Shown here piece after piece: positions 1-12,439 of a stretch of 64,000 nt of DNA. The DNA comes from Micrasema longulum. Taxonomy: Eukaryota; Arthropoda; Insecta; Trichoptera; Brachycentridae. The notes under the pieces were generated by a model. That model was not told the DNA's origin and did not search any database. It worked only from the letters and a program-made list of their open reading frames with translations. Both the position numbers and the translations under genes were made by a program. The stretch is from NCBI GenBank assembly GCA_022494885.1, contig JAGVSM010005037.1:22247-86246 (forward strand), in the 5' to 3' direction. The stretch's first letter is position 1. Each line of letters begins with the position of its first letter.

Positions 1-88
1 CTTAGATGTTTTTTTAATTTTTATTAAACAATATATTTTCGTAAATGGTACAGGTTTTTTATTCTAATACATATCTACGTTTATAAAT

Positions 89-282
89 CGGGTTGTGGTC
101 CTGTGGCTAGTGTCTCGGACTCACGGACCAAAGGTCCGTGGTTCGAATCCTACTCTACCCCAACTCGATTCCATTTTCTAATAGTGAGTTATTTACAACT
201 CGTTGAAAATGGCCCTCAAAATTAAATATTTGTTTAAATAATAAGAACACAAATATTTCTTTTTCCAAAAAAAATAAAAAAT
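89..282 (+). mobile_element. tRNA-derived SINE, family 1 (copy a)
   Basis: The head carries RNA polymerase III box-like motifs: GTGGCTAGTGTCTCGG resembles box A and GGTTCGAATCC is a canonical box B. A body follows that recurs elsewhere in the window (the phrase TTATTTACAACTCGTTGAAA) and an A-rich 3' end. Other copies or pieces lie at 24,788 (minus), 27,417, 41,224, 49,660 (minus) and 55,283. The head does not fold as a normal tRNA with a complete acceptor stem, and the tRNA-unrelated body is repeated, so this is a SINE rather than a tRNA gene. No target duplication was delimited. Confidence 0.75.
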
Positions 283-2094
283 CTAGTAAATGTTATAACT
301 GTAAAAAAGAGACTAGCTCTTTTGCTTGGAGTGTAACTTACACTGTTATAGTTATTAATTTATTAGAATTTATTTAATTTCTAATATACGAGTACATTAG
401 AAGAAAAAAACTTACAGGAAATAAAAAGTAAAACAGAAAAGAATAATACATTAATACTTATTAAAATACAATGCAGTTTTTACACGGGTTCAAAAAATTG
501 ATTTCAATTTACTATGAATTTATTTATTGAAATATCAGTTTTAATAGTATTAGTTCATTAGAAGATTATTGTAATTTTTGATATCTTTGAAGAAAAAGGT
601 ATTTTGACCATGACTTGTGTGGAATATAGGAATTTTAATATTATTTTGATATCTGAGTGACTTATTCATCTTTGTATTTTTTCTTCTTTATAAAATTGTA
701 TAATGCAGTTTATTTTATAAATAGTGTCTACTGTATGAACTTAAAATAATTTATACAGTTTTATTTATTTGAAACAAATGGATCACAAAGGTATGATTGA
801 ATGGAAGATGTGATAAACCAAAATCTCAAGTCTCGGCACCGATTACGATGGAAAATTTACAGAGTTATCTTCGACTGTCTTTAGAGAAAAATCGATATTT
901 GTGTACGAAAATGAGTATATTTACAAGATTATTTCATGTGTTTTCATTGGTAACCTATAATCAAACATGTTTATAAGAAATAAAATGAATGCATATTCTG
1001 CTCTTCATACAGAAAACTTAATTTTACTTCGTAGATGATATTTAAGATAAATGTTAACTTCCCATTGTAATCGGGGCCCTGGTCGTGTAAAAAGCAGACT
1101 CAATCGAAAGACATGCATGCATGACATAATGTATCAATGTGGAAGACTCATGTGGCGTTACATCCTCATTTCTTACCCCCACGACAAAATAGCGTAATAT
1201 TAATATTTATTTAACTCAGCAATACGCCCAAGGGGCATTTACGAAAATAATACTGCTAAGTAAACAAAGTATATAATGATTGAAACAAAAAAACAATATA
1301 TTTTTTAAAGATTTTTTATAATCAAAAAGCATGCAGCAACACAAACAAAAGTAAAACCTAGGTAACAAAAAAAAATAAGACATACAAAAAATTACATGAT
1401 TTAAAAAACATTGTGAAAAATTTAATGTGCGAAACGAAAAGTACATTGGAAAAACATTTTTTTAATGTTGGTTTTAACACATATTGAAAACAAAAATAAT
1501 AATTTAATGGTGTCAGTTAGAACCCAACAGCCATTCCTTATGAGATATGGTAGTTTGAAGACAGATTTATTTATTACTCATGCCTGTCAACTAACACTCT
1601 TTCCTCGGGTAGGGATGAGAAGGTGGGGTAGATAATAAGGGATGTCTCATTTTAATAATTGTCGCCAGAGGTGCGGTAAAGTTAATGGAAGAAAATCTGA
1701 ACCTCACCACATTTATTATCCCTTTTAGACCCAGCTCATTTTGTAAATTATGTTTATTTTAAAAACGTTCTTTAATGTTTTCATCGACGAAGTCAGGTAG
1801 TTTTCATGTCAATATTGATATATATTAAAGATTTTTTTTTTTTTTTTATGTAATGTATGTTTTGGCAATTTTTTCCTGCCTGGCCAATCAGCATAATGTT
1901 CAATATATAAATAATATACATTATTAATGACGATATACATTCATAAAATAAGCAATCTTTTTTTTTATGTAATTAAAAGATCAATGTCGATAAACGTATA
2001 AATTACCTATGCACATATTACACACAGAGTTGTAACTAACTATACTTCCTGATATGGTTGACATGAAATATTTATTTAATAAGGTGTTTTCACA
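283..2094. other. No gene; AT-rich with two repeat traces
   Basis: There is no coding signal. Bases 925-1090 share order and wording with 17,525-17,665 (both end in a GGGCCCTGG phrase after an AT-rich block), so they are copies of an unnamed dispersed repeat. At 1,220-1,250 the phrase ACGCCCAAGGGGCATTT looks like the minus-strand 3' tail of a LINE of the kind seen at 12,440. The rest is plain AT-rich DNA. Confidence 0.5.
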
Positions 2095-2262
2095 CTAGAA
2101 TATTTCATAGTCCCTGGAATGGTACCTGAAGCGTAAGACTGATCATCATACTTTCATGTAACAAAAATTATCAAGATACACTGCGATTGATATACCAATG
2201 CAGTGCCCTTTGTACCATTTGGTGCGGAAAGGGAATGATGATGATGATGATGATCACACGTA
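2095..2262 (+). repeat. Dispersed repeat family I with GAT microsatellite
   Basis: A segment of about 165 bp runs from GAATATTTCATAGTCCC to a (GAT)n run at 2,234-2,254. Related copies begin near 36,555, directly after a LINE relic, and near 55,397. The shared phrases are the ATTTCA start, the ACCTGAAGCGTAAGAC-like block, the CTTCATGTAA block and the TGCAGTGCCC-like end. It may be a LINE 3' UTR or a short non-autonomous element; its class is not resolved. Confidence 0.55.
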
Positions 2263-2564
2263 GTCTTACTTGATCGCTATCAGCTGGGTGAAAATTCATG
2301 TGTCTGAACATTGCACGAAATACAAGACTGGCCAACAGAGGACGCTATCAAAACTTTATGAAACAAGAACGCAACAGAGATCGCTCGCTTTTCGACGCCG
2401 ACGGCCTCCCAACGAATACATGTCGTTTAAAATTCACTGCTCTTAATTATAAATTATTCAAACCATTGTAAACTCGGTAAAAAATAAATCTTGTATTAGT
2501 TATCTTCATCGCGTATTATTTACTAATCATGACTTAATTAAAAATAGCAATGGATCTTATCCCA

Positions 2565-2850
2565 ACAGGGTAAAGTGGTTGGATTTTAAAACTAGGAAAT
2601 TACATGGGTATGACCAACGGAAGAATACTTTGACGGTTGTAGCGCAATATGTCGTAGCAAATGCCCCTTGGTTTGCCAGGAACACCGAAGTGCACGAGCA
2701 TTTACACGTGCCTCAAGTAAAATATGAGATCAGAAAATTTAGTGTCGTGTACCAGCAAAGGCCACATCAGTAGTCTGGCCAGCAGCTCACTAGATGCAAG
2801 TGAAGATGTTAGGCGTCTTAATCGCTTATGCTTTCTGGATTTCCTAAATA
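2565..2850 (+). pseudogene. Jockey-type LINE pol C-terminus, frameshifted relic
   Basis: Conceptual translation gives the end of a Jockey-clade non-LTR retrotransposon reverse-transcriptase protein. The stretch VVANAPWFARNTEVHEHL followed by VPQVKYEIRKFSVVYQQR matches the usual pattern of a 'NAPW-x-R' motif, a short 'V..V..EI' helix and a 'Y..R...H' region. The frame breaks near 2,771 and resumes with SLASSSLDASEDVRRLNR and LCFLDFLNR before a stop, which is the expected 'HPN-LA ... VRRL-R' ending of this family. Only the last 90 or so codons survive. There is no intact ORF upstream, so it is a 5'-truncated dead copy. Confidence 0.75.
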
Positions 2851-5677
2851 GGTAGCCTACCAGTTTAATAAAAGATATGTCAGAGACCACCTGATGACTC
2901 CTCTTTCTTACTCAATAAATCATTCGAAAAATGTACAACCGATTGTAGATTGGAGAAAAAAAAGTCAATATGTGGTAACCCGCATTTATCTCATTTTACA
3001 GGTGAGGGTAAAAACGTTTTCTTTGTTATATGAATTAGCCAATGGCTCTGATTTAATTATTGTTATCATTGATTAGCATTGTTTTTGTAACTAATTAGTA
3101 AAATAGCATTTTCCATTACCGATGTTGAAACATACTGTTTTTATGAGAGATATTGCGTCGTTATTTTTATTTATTTATTTTTATTTTGGGAAAAAAACAA
3201 CAGTTTTTAAATATATTGTATACAGAAAATAAGAACACATATAAACAAAAATTGTGAAAACAGTCAATAAACATTTTCCACAGTGGTGTAAGCTATTGAT
3301 TAAGTACATTATCAGTATCAAAAGTAAAAGCAATTAACAATTTTTAGGCACTTTGCTTAGCTAAGCTGCAAATAAAATATTAATACATATACTTATATAC
3401 AGCAGTGGCGAGCCGCGATTTATTTTATAGGTAATCTATTAAAAATGTTCATTAATTTGTACTTATAATGTAATTATAAATGACTATTTTTTTGTAATTC
3501 TGTGAAAATCAACTCAAACAACAATTTTTACTAACCACGCGATAAACGTAGTTTTATTCCACACTATTTTAATACAATACTTGCACAAAAGTTTATTAAC
3601 AAATACCACAATGACATTCCGCAGATATTTACATTATGATCTGTCATTGACAGTACTGTCAAGACTTGAGCACTGGCCGATTTCTTTTAAAATGAATAAT
3701 GCCTAATACGGCCACTGCGAACGCCACCTGTCCTATGTGATACATAATATGTCAACGGTATCCCATCAAAGAAAAATAGTCCTTCGGAAATAATGTTCGA
3801 AATACTAGTTTCTAAATAGAGAATCTTCTTAAAATATTTGTAATATGCAAGTTTGTTTTAGTACTAAAAAAGCCGACTTGGGTTAAAGACGAAAAATACA
3901 GTGTACTTTTTTGTATGGAAGAATAAGCTGAGGTAATCGGCTAGTTTCATCGTTCAGTAAGAATGGCTGGGCGCTGGCGCTGGGCGCGCTTCATAGATAT
4001 TTTTTTGTAGAAAGATATAAACGGTGATTTATAATAAATGACAATTACTTAATTTTTTTCCCATAAACATGGTTACTATAATTTATTATTATTTTAAGTC
4101 AAATATAATGGTAAGCTGTGCATAATCGCTTACTTTGACGATTCGCCCCTGATATACAGTTATAAAAATAAAGTAAATAGAAACAAGATAAATTTAAATT
4201 TAAAGCATTATAAAATATAAAAGTTTTATAAAAATAATGTAAAAGAAACAAAAATATAATAATGAACATACGAATACATTCATAATTACTGACATCGTTC
4301 ATTGGAGCACAGATCTTTTAACGAATTGCTTTAATGTCAAAGACTTGTTTTGGGCTATGGCATTTTGCCTGTATTCAAAGAATACATTTTTATGCACCTC
4401 CGCATACCTATGTCACTTTTTTTATTTTAAAACCGTCAATTTGTAACATGCATGGGGTTTTTAAGTTAGGTTTGTTATTTTATCTGTTACGTCATATAAT
4501 AAAGCGGTTACCCTGTCTCTTTTTTTATTTTCTCCGTTATATTTGTCGCAATAAAACACGTGTCACATTTCGCACGAATGAATAAATAACGTTCATTAGC
4601 GTTCCCGATATGGCGACGTGCGCGCAGTAAATAAAGATATACTCCGGGGTTGAATGAGTTAAGCGGATTCACGTTGTAAGTAAAACGTATTCGGGACATT
4701 CAGGACTACCATCTTCTCTTTAAAAAATAAACAGGACGCGTACGTTTTACGATTATTGCCACACTTGTGAATATAAATCGCTCCAGTAAGGACGATGCGG
4801 AAAAAATTCATTCTGATTTCGCTCAACTCCGTACTACGAGACGCCACCGACGGTGATTCGTTTTAATTATTCAATACCTGCGAGAAATAACTTTAATGCG
4901 TTCAGAATTATGTGGGAATTTCGTGGTTTATGCCACTCAAAAAATACACAAAGGTGCTTTAAACGCTCTTAAAAAGTTACACCTAAACCGCAGCCTGCAA
5001 AAAGTGCTCACGGCTTAACAGCCCATAAAAATGTCAGGACATCATTATGTGTATATGATATCCATTTCGTGTTTACAAATTATGTTATTTTTTGTTTATA
5101 ATTTTGATGTCTCTTTTTTGCAGGTAAGGTAATTATTAAACATTATCCATTATCTTTCTTCAAAGTCGAGCCAAATTTAGCACCCAACGGTAAGGCTTTT
5201 CAAAATTCTTGTTATATCTTAGTAAGATAAATTTCATGGCTATAGCTTCCTGTAAGAGAGCGTGTCATGAAATCGATATTAAAAAAGCTGTGTTTGAGTT
5301 TTAACCGCATATTGTTATTTGTTTTTAGGTAAGAAATGTATGTAAATATTGTAAAAAAAATAAGGCGGTATTTTTTTTAAACCCGTTCCGGAACTAAGCT
5401 TAAAGCGATAAAGATTTAAAAATTATATTGTCCAAAAACATATCAATATACTTTTAGTTGTAATAATTTTAAAAAACATTTTTTAATTAGCAATGGGACT
5501 GGAAAACGACTAAAGGCCAGTTGTAGCAAAAAAAATTAAATTAAAAAATGTTGTAAGTGAAAATTATTTTATTTCATGTGACACTTTTTTTTCCATTTCG
5601 GCAAAAAGCAGCAATTATTATTGTCTTACTGAACTTTTTTTTCGTGACCCTTTAGCCAGAAATTTTAGGTTTTCAAC
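2851..5677. other. No gene; AT-rich intergenic DNA
   Basis: No coding or structural RNA signal was found. A run of TTTA units at 3,165-3,185 followed by a phrase ending at about 3,300 looks like the minus-strand 3' tail of a LINE. A short internally repetitive GC-rich patch (CTGGGCGCTGGCGCTGGGCG) lies near 3,967. Bases 4,560-4,860 are less AT-rich than their neighbours but give only short, non-conserved reading frames. Confidence 0.45.
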
Positions 5678-6852
5678 ACAAAATGTTTTATTACCAGCTG
5701 ATTTTTTGTACATGTGTTTTAAATGTGGTATTGTTTTATAACCAGCTGATTGTGGTGTTCGGTGGTATATAACATACTAACAGTTATAATCACTTCGAAT
5801 CGCAACTTGATGGAATAATTCGAAGTATGGCATTTTAATCATAAAATAACGGTTTTCTTTGTTACATGAAAACATTGGTGTAAATAGCTTCGTTCTTTCG
5901 CTATCGAGGCATCATTAAAATACGATTTGTCTCCTTCCAATCTCTGGAGCCGAATCGCAGTTTGACTGTTATTTCTTTTGAACGCAAGCAGCTAGAAACA
6001 TTTGAAGTATGGCACTGAAGTAACAAAAGTTGCATATTTATAAATTATTGTTATACTTTGGATGAATTAGCGGCGTGCTTTTGCTATCAGCGGTTGACAT
6101 TTGTGGATTTTTCAACACCTAATCAATTCCGCGCTAGACCTTTTCATCGGACGCAGATAATACAGATGAAGCTTGACTTCGGCAATGACTGTTTACGGCT
6201 GTTTTTGATGCCTCTTATTTGTCAACTTAATTTTGCATTTATTTTACTCAAGACACGTAACTTATTCCGCAAATATTGTAACTTTTACGTAGCACCGTCT
6301 CGCCGTCGCAGTCAACAAAAATCGAGTTTTAATAACGTCTTGACAGCGAAACCACGCCGCTTTTTCAACCAATGTTTTCATGTAATATCCAAATTCTTCT
6401 AGCTGCTTGCGCCTAAAAGTTATAACGGTTTTAAGTATGTTTTATACCACCTGACACCAAGTATCATGAAATATCTCAAGACGCAAGCGGGGAGGGGTAA
6501 GGCGTTTTGAGTAATTATTATGGCTGTAATTTGGTAAAACGTTCGCTTATTGAGATCCCAAATACCTAAGTTTAGTGTAAATTTGAAATGGCGTAATCTG
6601 CCGGTCTAAAAGTAATTATATTTTAGTAACTTAAAAAATTTACATTTTTTAACAGAAATACATTTTTTTTTAAATTGTTTTTATCTAATTTTTGTTTTTT
6701 TTTTTTTTTTCGCGATTAAAAGAAAAACCTTCATTTTAAAATGGCAAAATTGTATGATTTCCTTATGATGTGTGCGTTTTACTAGACTACAGCCTTAAGT
6801 TCAACACCTAGAACACATGTACAAAAAATCAGCTGGTTATGAAACATTTTGT
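5678..6852. mobile_element. 1.2-kb element bounded by 41-bp inverted repeats
   Basis: Bases 5,678-5,718 and 6,812-6,852 are inverted copies matching at 39 of 41 positions, centred on the word CCAGCTGATTTTTTGTACAT. A partial second direct copy of the left repeat lies at about 5,729-5,755. A second, inner inverted pair is perfect over 15 bp (5,983-5,997 and 6,397-6,411) and imperfect beyond. The interior has a 114-codon open frame on the plus strand (6,058-6,402) resembling no protein I know. The nested inverted architecture suggests a non-autonomous DNA transposon; class and target duplication are undetermined. Confidence 0.5.
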
Positions 6853-8009
6853 TTTTATGGCTATTTTTGTTCTAATATTCTTGGGCTACAATTTGTTCTT
6901 TCATATAAGTTTTTTCGCCACATCTTGCGGCAAATAATGTTTAGTTTTACTACAGTTCTTACCGACAACTAATAAATAAAAGAATTTAAATTGTATACTG
7001 CGGGTTTGACGTTCAGTCGACACTCGTTCACTATGAATATAGTCAGTAGGAGATTAGTTCTCAGTACAAACTACGAACGCGACCCACAAATACATTGTTT
7101 TGCAGTATGCAAATGAAGGTCTGCCACGATGTCTTAATGTTACTAAATACTAGACCTTTCGTGGTTCGGTCTAGTATATTATTGTAGAACCTCCAGTATC
7201 GCTTGTACCAACTTAAAATATGGCAGCCATGTTAGTACTTTCTTAATCTTGAAATGAAACACCTCGTAATGGCCGATTTATGTATAACACGACAACAGTT
7301 TCAAAGGTTGTAGCTCTTTTCATATAATAAGACAATAAATTTATGTTAACATTGTTTTAATGTTGACGGCCTTTGATTGAACGTTTAATTATGGAGCGCA
7401 TGATATTTTTTTCACTTAAACTTGATTTCTACGTATTATATACCTACATTTTAAGCCCTTATGAAGCGAAAGCAACACTTCTCATAAGTTAAAAAAACAG
7501 TTGCACAATCGTAATGTTTTTTTTTTTTTTTTGCTTGTTGATCCGGGAGCTCCTACACCACGTGTAGATGACAGTAGAAAATCTACGCTTATGCTTCGAT
7601 CTGTATTTATTTATTAAATCAGTAATGGAGCTATTGGAACTGATGAGCTGAACTCAACTTAACTACACCATTGATGGGCAGTAGGCATTTGTTTTCGAAG
7701 AGTCCCACTGAATTATAAATACATAACGCCCAATGAGAACTGTGGGGTGTTGGGTAAAAATCCACAGTTTATAGATTCGATCATTTAAAGTTCATTTAAA
7801 GAAACTTCATTATCGATTTAAATATTGATTTAAATATTTATGTTTTAGAATATCTGGCATAACCTATGGGTTTGAGTTTTCTCTATCTTTTAGACTAATC
7901 CACCAATAATATTTATCATATAAATACACTAGTACATTATGTCCTAGTAATACAGTCAAGCACTAAACCTCTTCAGCTATTCTTATAATACTTTCTTCTC
8001 TTCTTCTTC
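6853..8009. other. No gene; one perfect small hairpin
   Basis: No coding signal. Bases 7,147-7,156 (ATACTAGACC) and 7,168-7,177 are a perfect 10-bp inverted pair with an 11-base loop. T-rich runs occur at 7,517-7,532. Nothing else stands out. Confidence 0.45.
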
Positions 8010-8690
8010 ATGTTTTCCACATCCGCTCCTAAGTGGAGCATGTGGACATCACCAGTTGCCTCCAGGAGATCCTATTGCCAGCCAGCATTTTTGCCTCTTC
8101 CCACGTCAATCCAGCGCCCCTTAATTCCGCCGAATAAAGTCTAAAGATTGTCATTGACGGCCTTCCAGAACGGCGTAAGCCCGCAGGCTTAATGAAGAAG
8201 AAACTTGGGTTTAGGTTCTCCTGAGGCGTGTGCAGCACGTGGCCAAGCCAGGTCCACCGCCGCATTCTCAAGACGCTCGTTATTGGTGGCTTCTGCGTCC
8301 GTTCTCGGACTGCAATGTTAGTTATAAAATCGAACCACCTTATACCTAATATTCTTCTCAAGCACTTACTCTCAAAACTCAGAAGTTCGGTGTTTTAAGC
8401 TTTGGTAAGGCGCCAAGATTCGCACCCATATAGGGGTACTGGCATTATACAAGAGTTGAATAATCGGCATTTCGTTTTGACCGAGTATAGACTAGAGTTA
8501 CAGACAACACGCACATTGCTAAAAGTTGCTCCAGCAATTCTTAGGCGGGTTGCGAGCTCTTGGTTCATGCTTCCATCCTCAGTTATGGAACTCCCAAGTA
8601 TTAAAAGCTGTCAACTTTCTCAATCCTCTGTCCATTATTATAATGAGGCTGATCAGGGTCAAGACAGTATTTGTCGCACATAATCATTCA
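8010..8690 (-). pseudogene. LINE reverse-transcriptase C-terminal region
   Basis: Read on the minus strand, 8,690 down to 8,365 encodes EKVDSF-YLGSSITEDG, RIAGATFSNVRVV and MPVPLYGCESWRLTK. The open stretch down to 8,029 then gives LLSFESKCLRRILGIRWF, MRRWTWLGHVLHTPQ and RSGRPSMTIFRLY. This is the familiar order after the YADD domain of endonuclease-type LINEs: 'YLG', 'LLYGCE-W', 'RR-LGI-W', 'LGHV.R', 'GRP'. It ends with a tryptophan-rich AGNRISWRQLV. At least one stop interrupts it, at YLG's preceding codon, and the N-terminal half is absent. A related copy lies at 36,073 on the plus strand. Confidence 0.8.
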
Positions 8691-9997
8691 AAGTAAAAAA
8701 TTTACTTTCAATGACGTCACGAGTTGTAATAGAATTCCGGTACACGGGAAGCCAATGAGGAACTTCAGCCCTACGGAAAATTGGATACAAAAAAAAAATT
8801 CTTACGCGCAGTAAAAAATTAGAGCATTACATTGTACAGCAGTTTCTTGAAAATTTACAAAAAAAACTACTTGAAACGACTATCTTTAGTTCGTATGAAT
8901 CAACCAATGATAAGAGAGTTGTGGAAGATTTCCGGTTTACTAACCGTCAATGGACAAATCGGCAGAACTGACCGAGAAGAAGCGGAAGAGAACTTGAGAC
9001 GTCACACGCAGAGTAATTTGAAACATTAAAAAAAATAGCTCTGATAATACGATACAGTTGGTTTAGTTTAATATTCTATTAAGAAATAATTAAAACACCA
9101 CTGAACTCATTCACCAATCAGCAGACTCACCGCATAGAATTTGTGACGTCACAGGCGGAGTAATTTTAAAATAACAAAACTTAAAAGAACCATGGTTAAT
9201 AATAATGCTTAAGGTAAAAATATTTTTCTGAAATTTTAACCTTTTAATTTTTTTGAACTTCCTTATTCTAGGTACTTTGTAATAAATTAACGTATTTTCT
9301 TCAGCATGTACAATAATTATATAATTATGTGAAAAACTAATAGTTAAGGGTAAGGCCAGGTGGTTACTTAGTAATGGGCAATTAAGGTACTTATATTTAC
9401 GTTTTGATTTATTTTTTCATATAAAAAAAAATTTAGTAAGCGTTTATTAAGATATGTATTATGAAAATAATTAATGGAGCTTTAGATAATTACTGTGGTT
9501 AGTAATTGATTGGTATTGAGTGTTTTGATAGTATAACAATTATTCAGACCGTTTTATGATTTTAGTACCCGATTTAATTTTTTTAAAGAATTGAATAAAA
9601 TAATGAAGATTTATGTAAACATAAATTTATGTTAAAATGTTTTTCAAAATTATGTTTTCAAAACGCGTCATGCAAGCGTATAAATAAAGTGAAACAATTT
9701 GTATTTTAAAAAATATTTGACAATGGTGAAGATATTACGTTTGTTTGCTTATTTATGATAAAAATAACAAATTTAAAAAAAAATGCCCTATAAAAACGGG
9801 AAAGCTATCTCTATTTAAGTATTTTAAATGTATCACCAGCAAAAACCAAAAATATGTGTGTATTCTTTTATTTATTTATTTATTTATTAACGGACATTTT
9901 CCATGTATACAATTTATAAGGTTTAAATATTACCATAAAATACATAGTTTAAAACATTAAAAAAAAAAAGAAGCATTGGCAAACATAAGGGACATCG
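8691..9997. other. No gene; possible LINE tail at right end
   Basis: AT-rich. Two stretches near 8,940-9,010 and 9,100-9,160 each contain a GTCACACGCAGAGTAAT- or GTCACAGGCGGAGTAAT-like phrase and may be weak copies of the same short repeat. At 9,870-9,960 a (TTTA)n run with ACGGACATTTTCCATGTATA looks like a minus-strand LINE 3' tail feeding the relic at 10,085. Confidence 0.4.
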
Positions 9998-10074
9998 AGA
10001 CAAGATCTGGACTATTTATTTAGTGCTAGTTTAAATCGTTGTAAACTTAAACCAAAAAAGTCCAGATCTTGTCT
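9998..10074. repeat. Perfect 16-bp inverted repeat, 45-base loop
   Basis: AGACAAGATCTGGACT at 9,998-10,013 is the exact reverse complement of 10,059-10,074. The loop is AT-rich. It lies between a probable LINE tail and the LINE C-terminal relic at 10,085, so it could be part of that element's 3' region or a small fold-back. Function unknown. Confidence 0.7.
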
Positions 10075-10084
10075 TGAGTTAACA

Positions 10085-10395
10085 ATACGACAAAGGCGGG
10101 TCATTGGAGAATTCAGGCCATAGTTTGTTATATGCTGATCGATGAACAGTACTTTATTGACTCTCAATCTACTAGTCGGAATATTGAATTTTACTTGTCC
10201 CAGTAATGATGGAACATCGATTATCCATTTAGTATGCCGGACATATATATGGAGTCAATATTAGTTCTACGTTTTTGTAGACTAGAAATATTTAACATTG
10301 ACTCTATTTCAGCATAAGAATTATTATCTTTCTCTAGTCCGAGCATCCACGCTATTTTTCGAAATCTTTTAGTACTCATCAAAGCTATTGTATAC
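10085..10395 (-). pseudogene. CR1-like LINE C-terminal relic
   Basis: Minus-strand translation gives KRFRKIAWMLGLEKDNNSYA, IESMLNISSLQKRRTNIDSI, YMSGILNG, then a stop, then VPSLLGQVKFNIPTSRLR and TNYGLNSPMTRLCRIVN. The order 'LNI-SL--RR', '-LL--V-F-IP-R--R' and 'TNYG-NSP--RL-R' is diagnostic of the end of many insect CR1/Jockey-related LINE polymerases. One in-frame stop and missing upstream sequence mark it as dead. Confidence 0.75.
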
Positions 10396-10439
10396 GTAAC
10401 TTCTCGTATACATTATCCATTTTTGTATCCATCATTATT

Positions 10440-11025
10440 CCTCGCAGGGATAATGGATTACAACATCCTCGAATCTCGTCATCAATTGTTTCTTGGTAAA
10501 CATTTCTGCAAGCTGATTAGTGGGTGTATAAGACAACTTAAACAAATACAAAGTAATACCACTTTCGAAGAGAGGGATTTTGAGTATTATTCAACTAAAA
10601 TCTATAACCTTCTTCCACTATCTATTAAAACAACGAGTAACGAGGAAATGTTCAAAAAGGCCAAAAAAATGGATAGCGGAGCTAGGTAGAAGTAAAATGG
10701 ATTGTCTCATTCGCCCAAACCAACATTGAATCAACTGCTCCACAAGTATATAGCTTATGTTAGGTTTTTGTTCTTTTATTGTGCGTTTTGTAATATAAAT
10801 AATATAGATGTACATAAAATACGTAGTGTTTAAAACTTTCTGAACATTTTGTTAATTATCTCTGTTTATTAAGTTAGTCTTTTTTGTTTATTCTCAAATA
10901 TAAACATATTAAAATATATATATATATTGTTAAGAGTCCTCGTCACGGGTTACCCCAGTGTGCCCACATTATTTTTTATTATTAATTATAGTTCTGTAAA
11001 AGAATAAATATGAATAAATAAATAA
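10440..11025 (+). pseudogene. LINE C-terminus with 3' tail
   Basis: The open stretch to 10,689 ends in FEYYSTKIYNLLPLSIKTTS and NEEMFKKAKK, the usual last residues of a CR1-type LINE polymerase ('--K-YN-LP-SIK----...FKK--K'). Downstream, 10,925-11,025 contains GTTAAGAGTCCTCGTCACGG, a poly-TA stretch and an AATAAATAAATA end, which is a LINE 3' UTR. A minus-strand copy of that 3' UTR lies at 35,456. It faces the opposite way to the relic at 10,085, so two separate insertions abut here. Confidence 0.6.
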
Positions 11026-12439
11026 ATATATAATCCAAATATACCAAAAGTGATCAGTTTGTACGTTCCCAATACTTATACTAGAGTGAAATCTCATGCA
11101 CTGTTTTAGACGCCTTGGAGCCGTACAAATGCTAGTCAAAATTATTCATCCACTAATAGAGAAATTCGCTTACTGAATTTGGCTTCTGCGAATAATATGG
11201 ATCTGTTTTTCTGTACATATTGGCAGTTTAGCAGCCATCTGTTTTCTATTCATTCACTTCGTACTTATATTTTCAGTCTGCGTGATGGGTTAAACAGCCC
11301 GTAAAGAAATGCAAACTACAAATGTCGAATAAATAAATAACTCATCAGTCTCTATGTTTCAAATATAGGTGCAAGATGTTGTATCCGAATTTTACGTTAT
11401 GTCTAGAACAAAGATATCGCTTTCAAAACTTTAAAAATAAAAAAATGATTTTGGAAGAAATAATGCTTCAAACAAAAAAAAGTTTGCGATTATCTCGAAA
11501 CTTGTTTTAATGACTTAATGCATTCTGTCAGTAAAGCCTCGATATGTAGCTATGAATTGATAAAAAATAACTTAATATTTATTTTTAAGTTTGAGTTGTT
11601 TAGATATTTATTAATTTTCAATTGCTCTAGTATATTAAGTTTCCACCCTTTGTTTTTTTTAAGATATGTCTACGATTCCAGTAAAAAAAAATGATTTATA
11701 TCTTTGTGATTCGTTTTCTGGAAAACAAGCTTGAGTTATAGTGAAAATTAGGAAAATAAAATAATTTAAAATTATACACTTGAATCGCGTTGTTTTATAA
11801 TGTAAAATGAACCGTTTTAAAATAAAAAACAGTGTATTTTCAGATGAAAGCCTCTATGTGATATAACCCTTTTCGCCATGGCGAAACTTCGGCCGTAAAT
11901 CCGTACCCTTAAATGATTATCAGTCACCCCGTACGGTTAGGGGTTGGAGCTGGGGCCATATTTAATCGGTTGAGTGTGTCCTTGCATTAATGAGTCAACC
12001 CCTCTTATTTAACTCAATATGAGGAAATTCCACTAGAGTTTATAGCGAATACGCAAGCAGTTTGGAGCTACCGTGGAAGTCAATTTTCACTAATAAAAAT
12101 GCAAATTCTACATAAATGATGTCATCCTCACGCCCTCTAGTTTAAGTTATTTGAAAGTGAAATTTGCTATGTATAAGAGAGGGAATAGTATTTATTTATT
12201 CGAATTTTTTTTTTTTTCGAAAACTTCCGTTAAAAAATACAGCACCTTTTTGTCGCGATGACCTGCCATATAGGTACTTTCTTTGCTTTTGCAATTTTAC
12301 ATAATTTTTTGTTCTTTACGCTGCCACTATCACTTTCCGCGCTTTTTTCTTTTATAACTTGCTACTCCCATAGATACGTAAATACCTCACCGATACCTCG
12401 ACTACACCGGCTATTATTATTATTATGGATAACTTATTT
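11026..12439. other. No gene; another LINE tail and a short shared phrase
   Basis: A LINE-type 3' tail (GTTAAACAGCCCGTAAAGAA leading to AATAAATAAATA) ends at about 11,333. The phrase GACTTAATGCATTCTGTCAG at about 11,512 recurs exactly at about 38,803, indicating a dispersed repeat whose limits I could not set. Bases 11,870-12,080 are less AT-rich but not recognisably coding. Confidence 0.45.

Noticed and set aside
6058..6402. 114-codon frame as a host gene
   Set aside because: It lies wholly inside an element bounded by inverted repeats and shows no recognisable domain; kept only as a note on that element.
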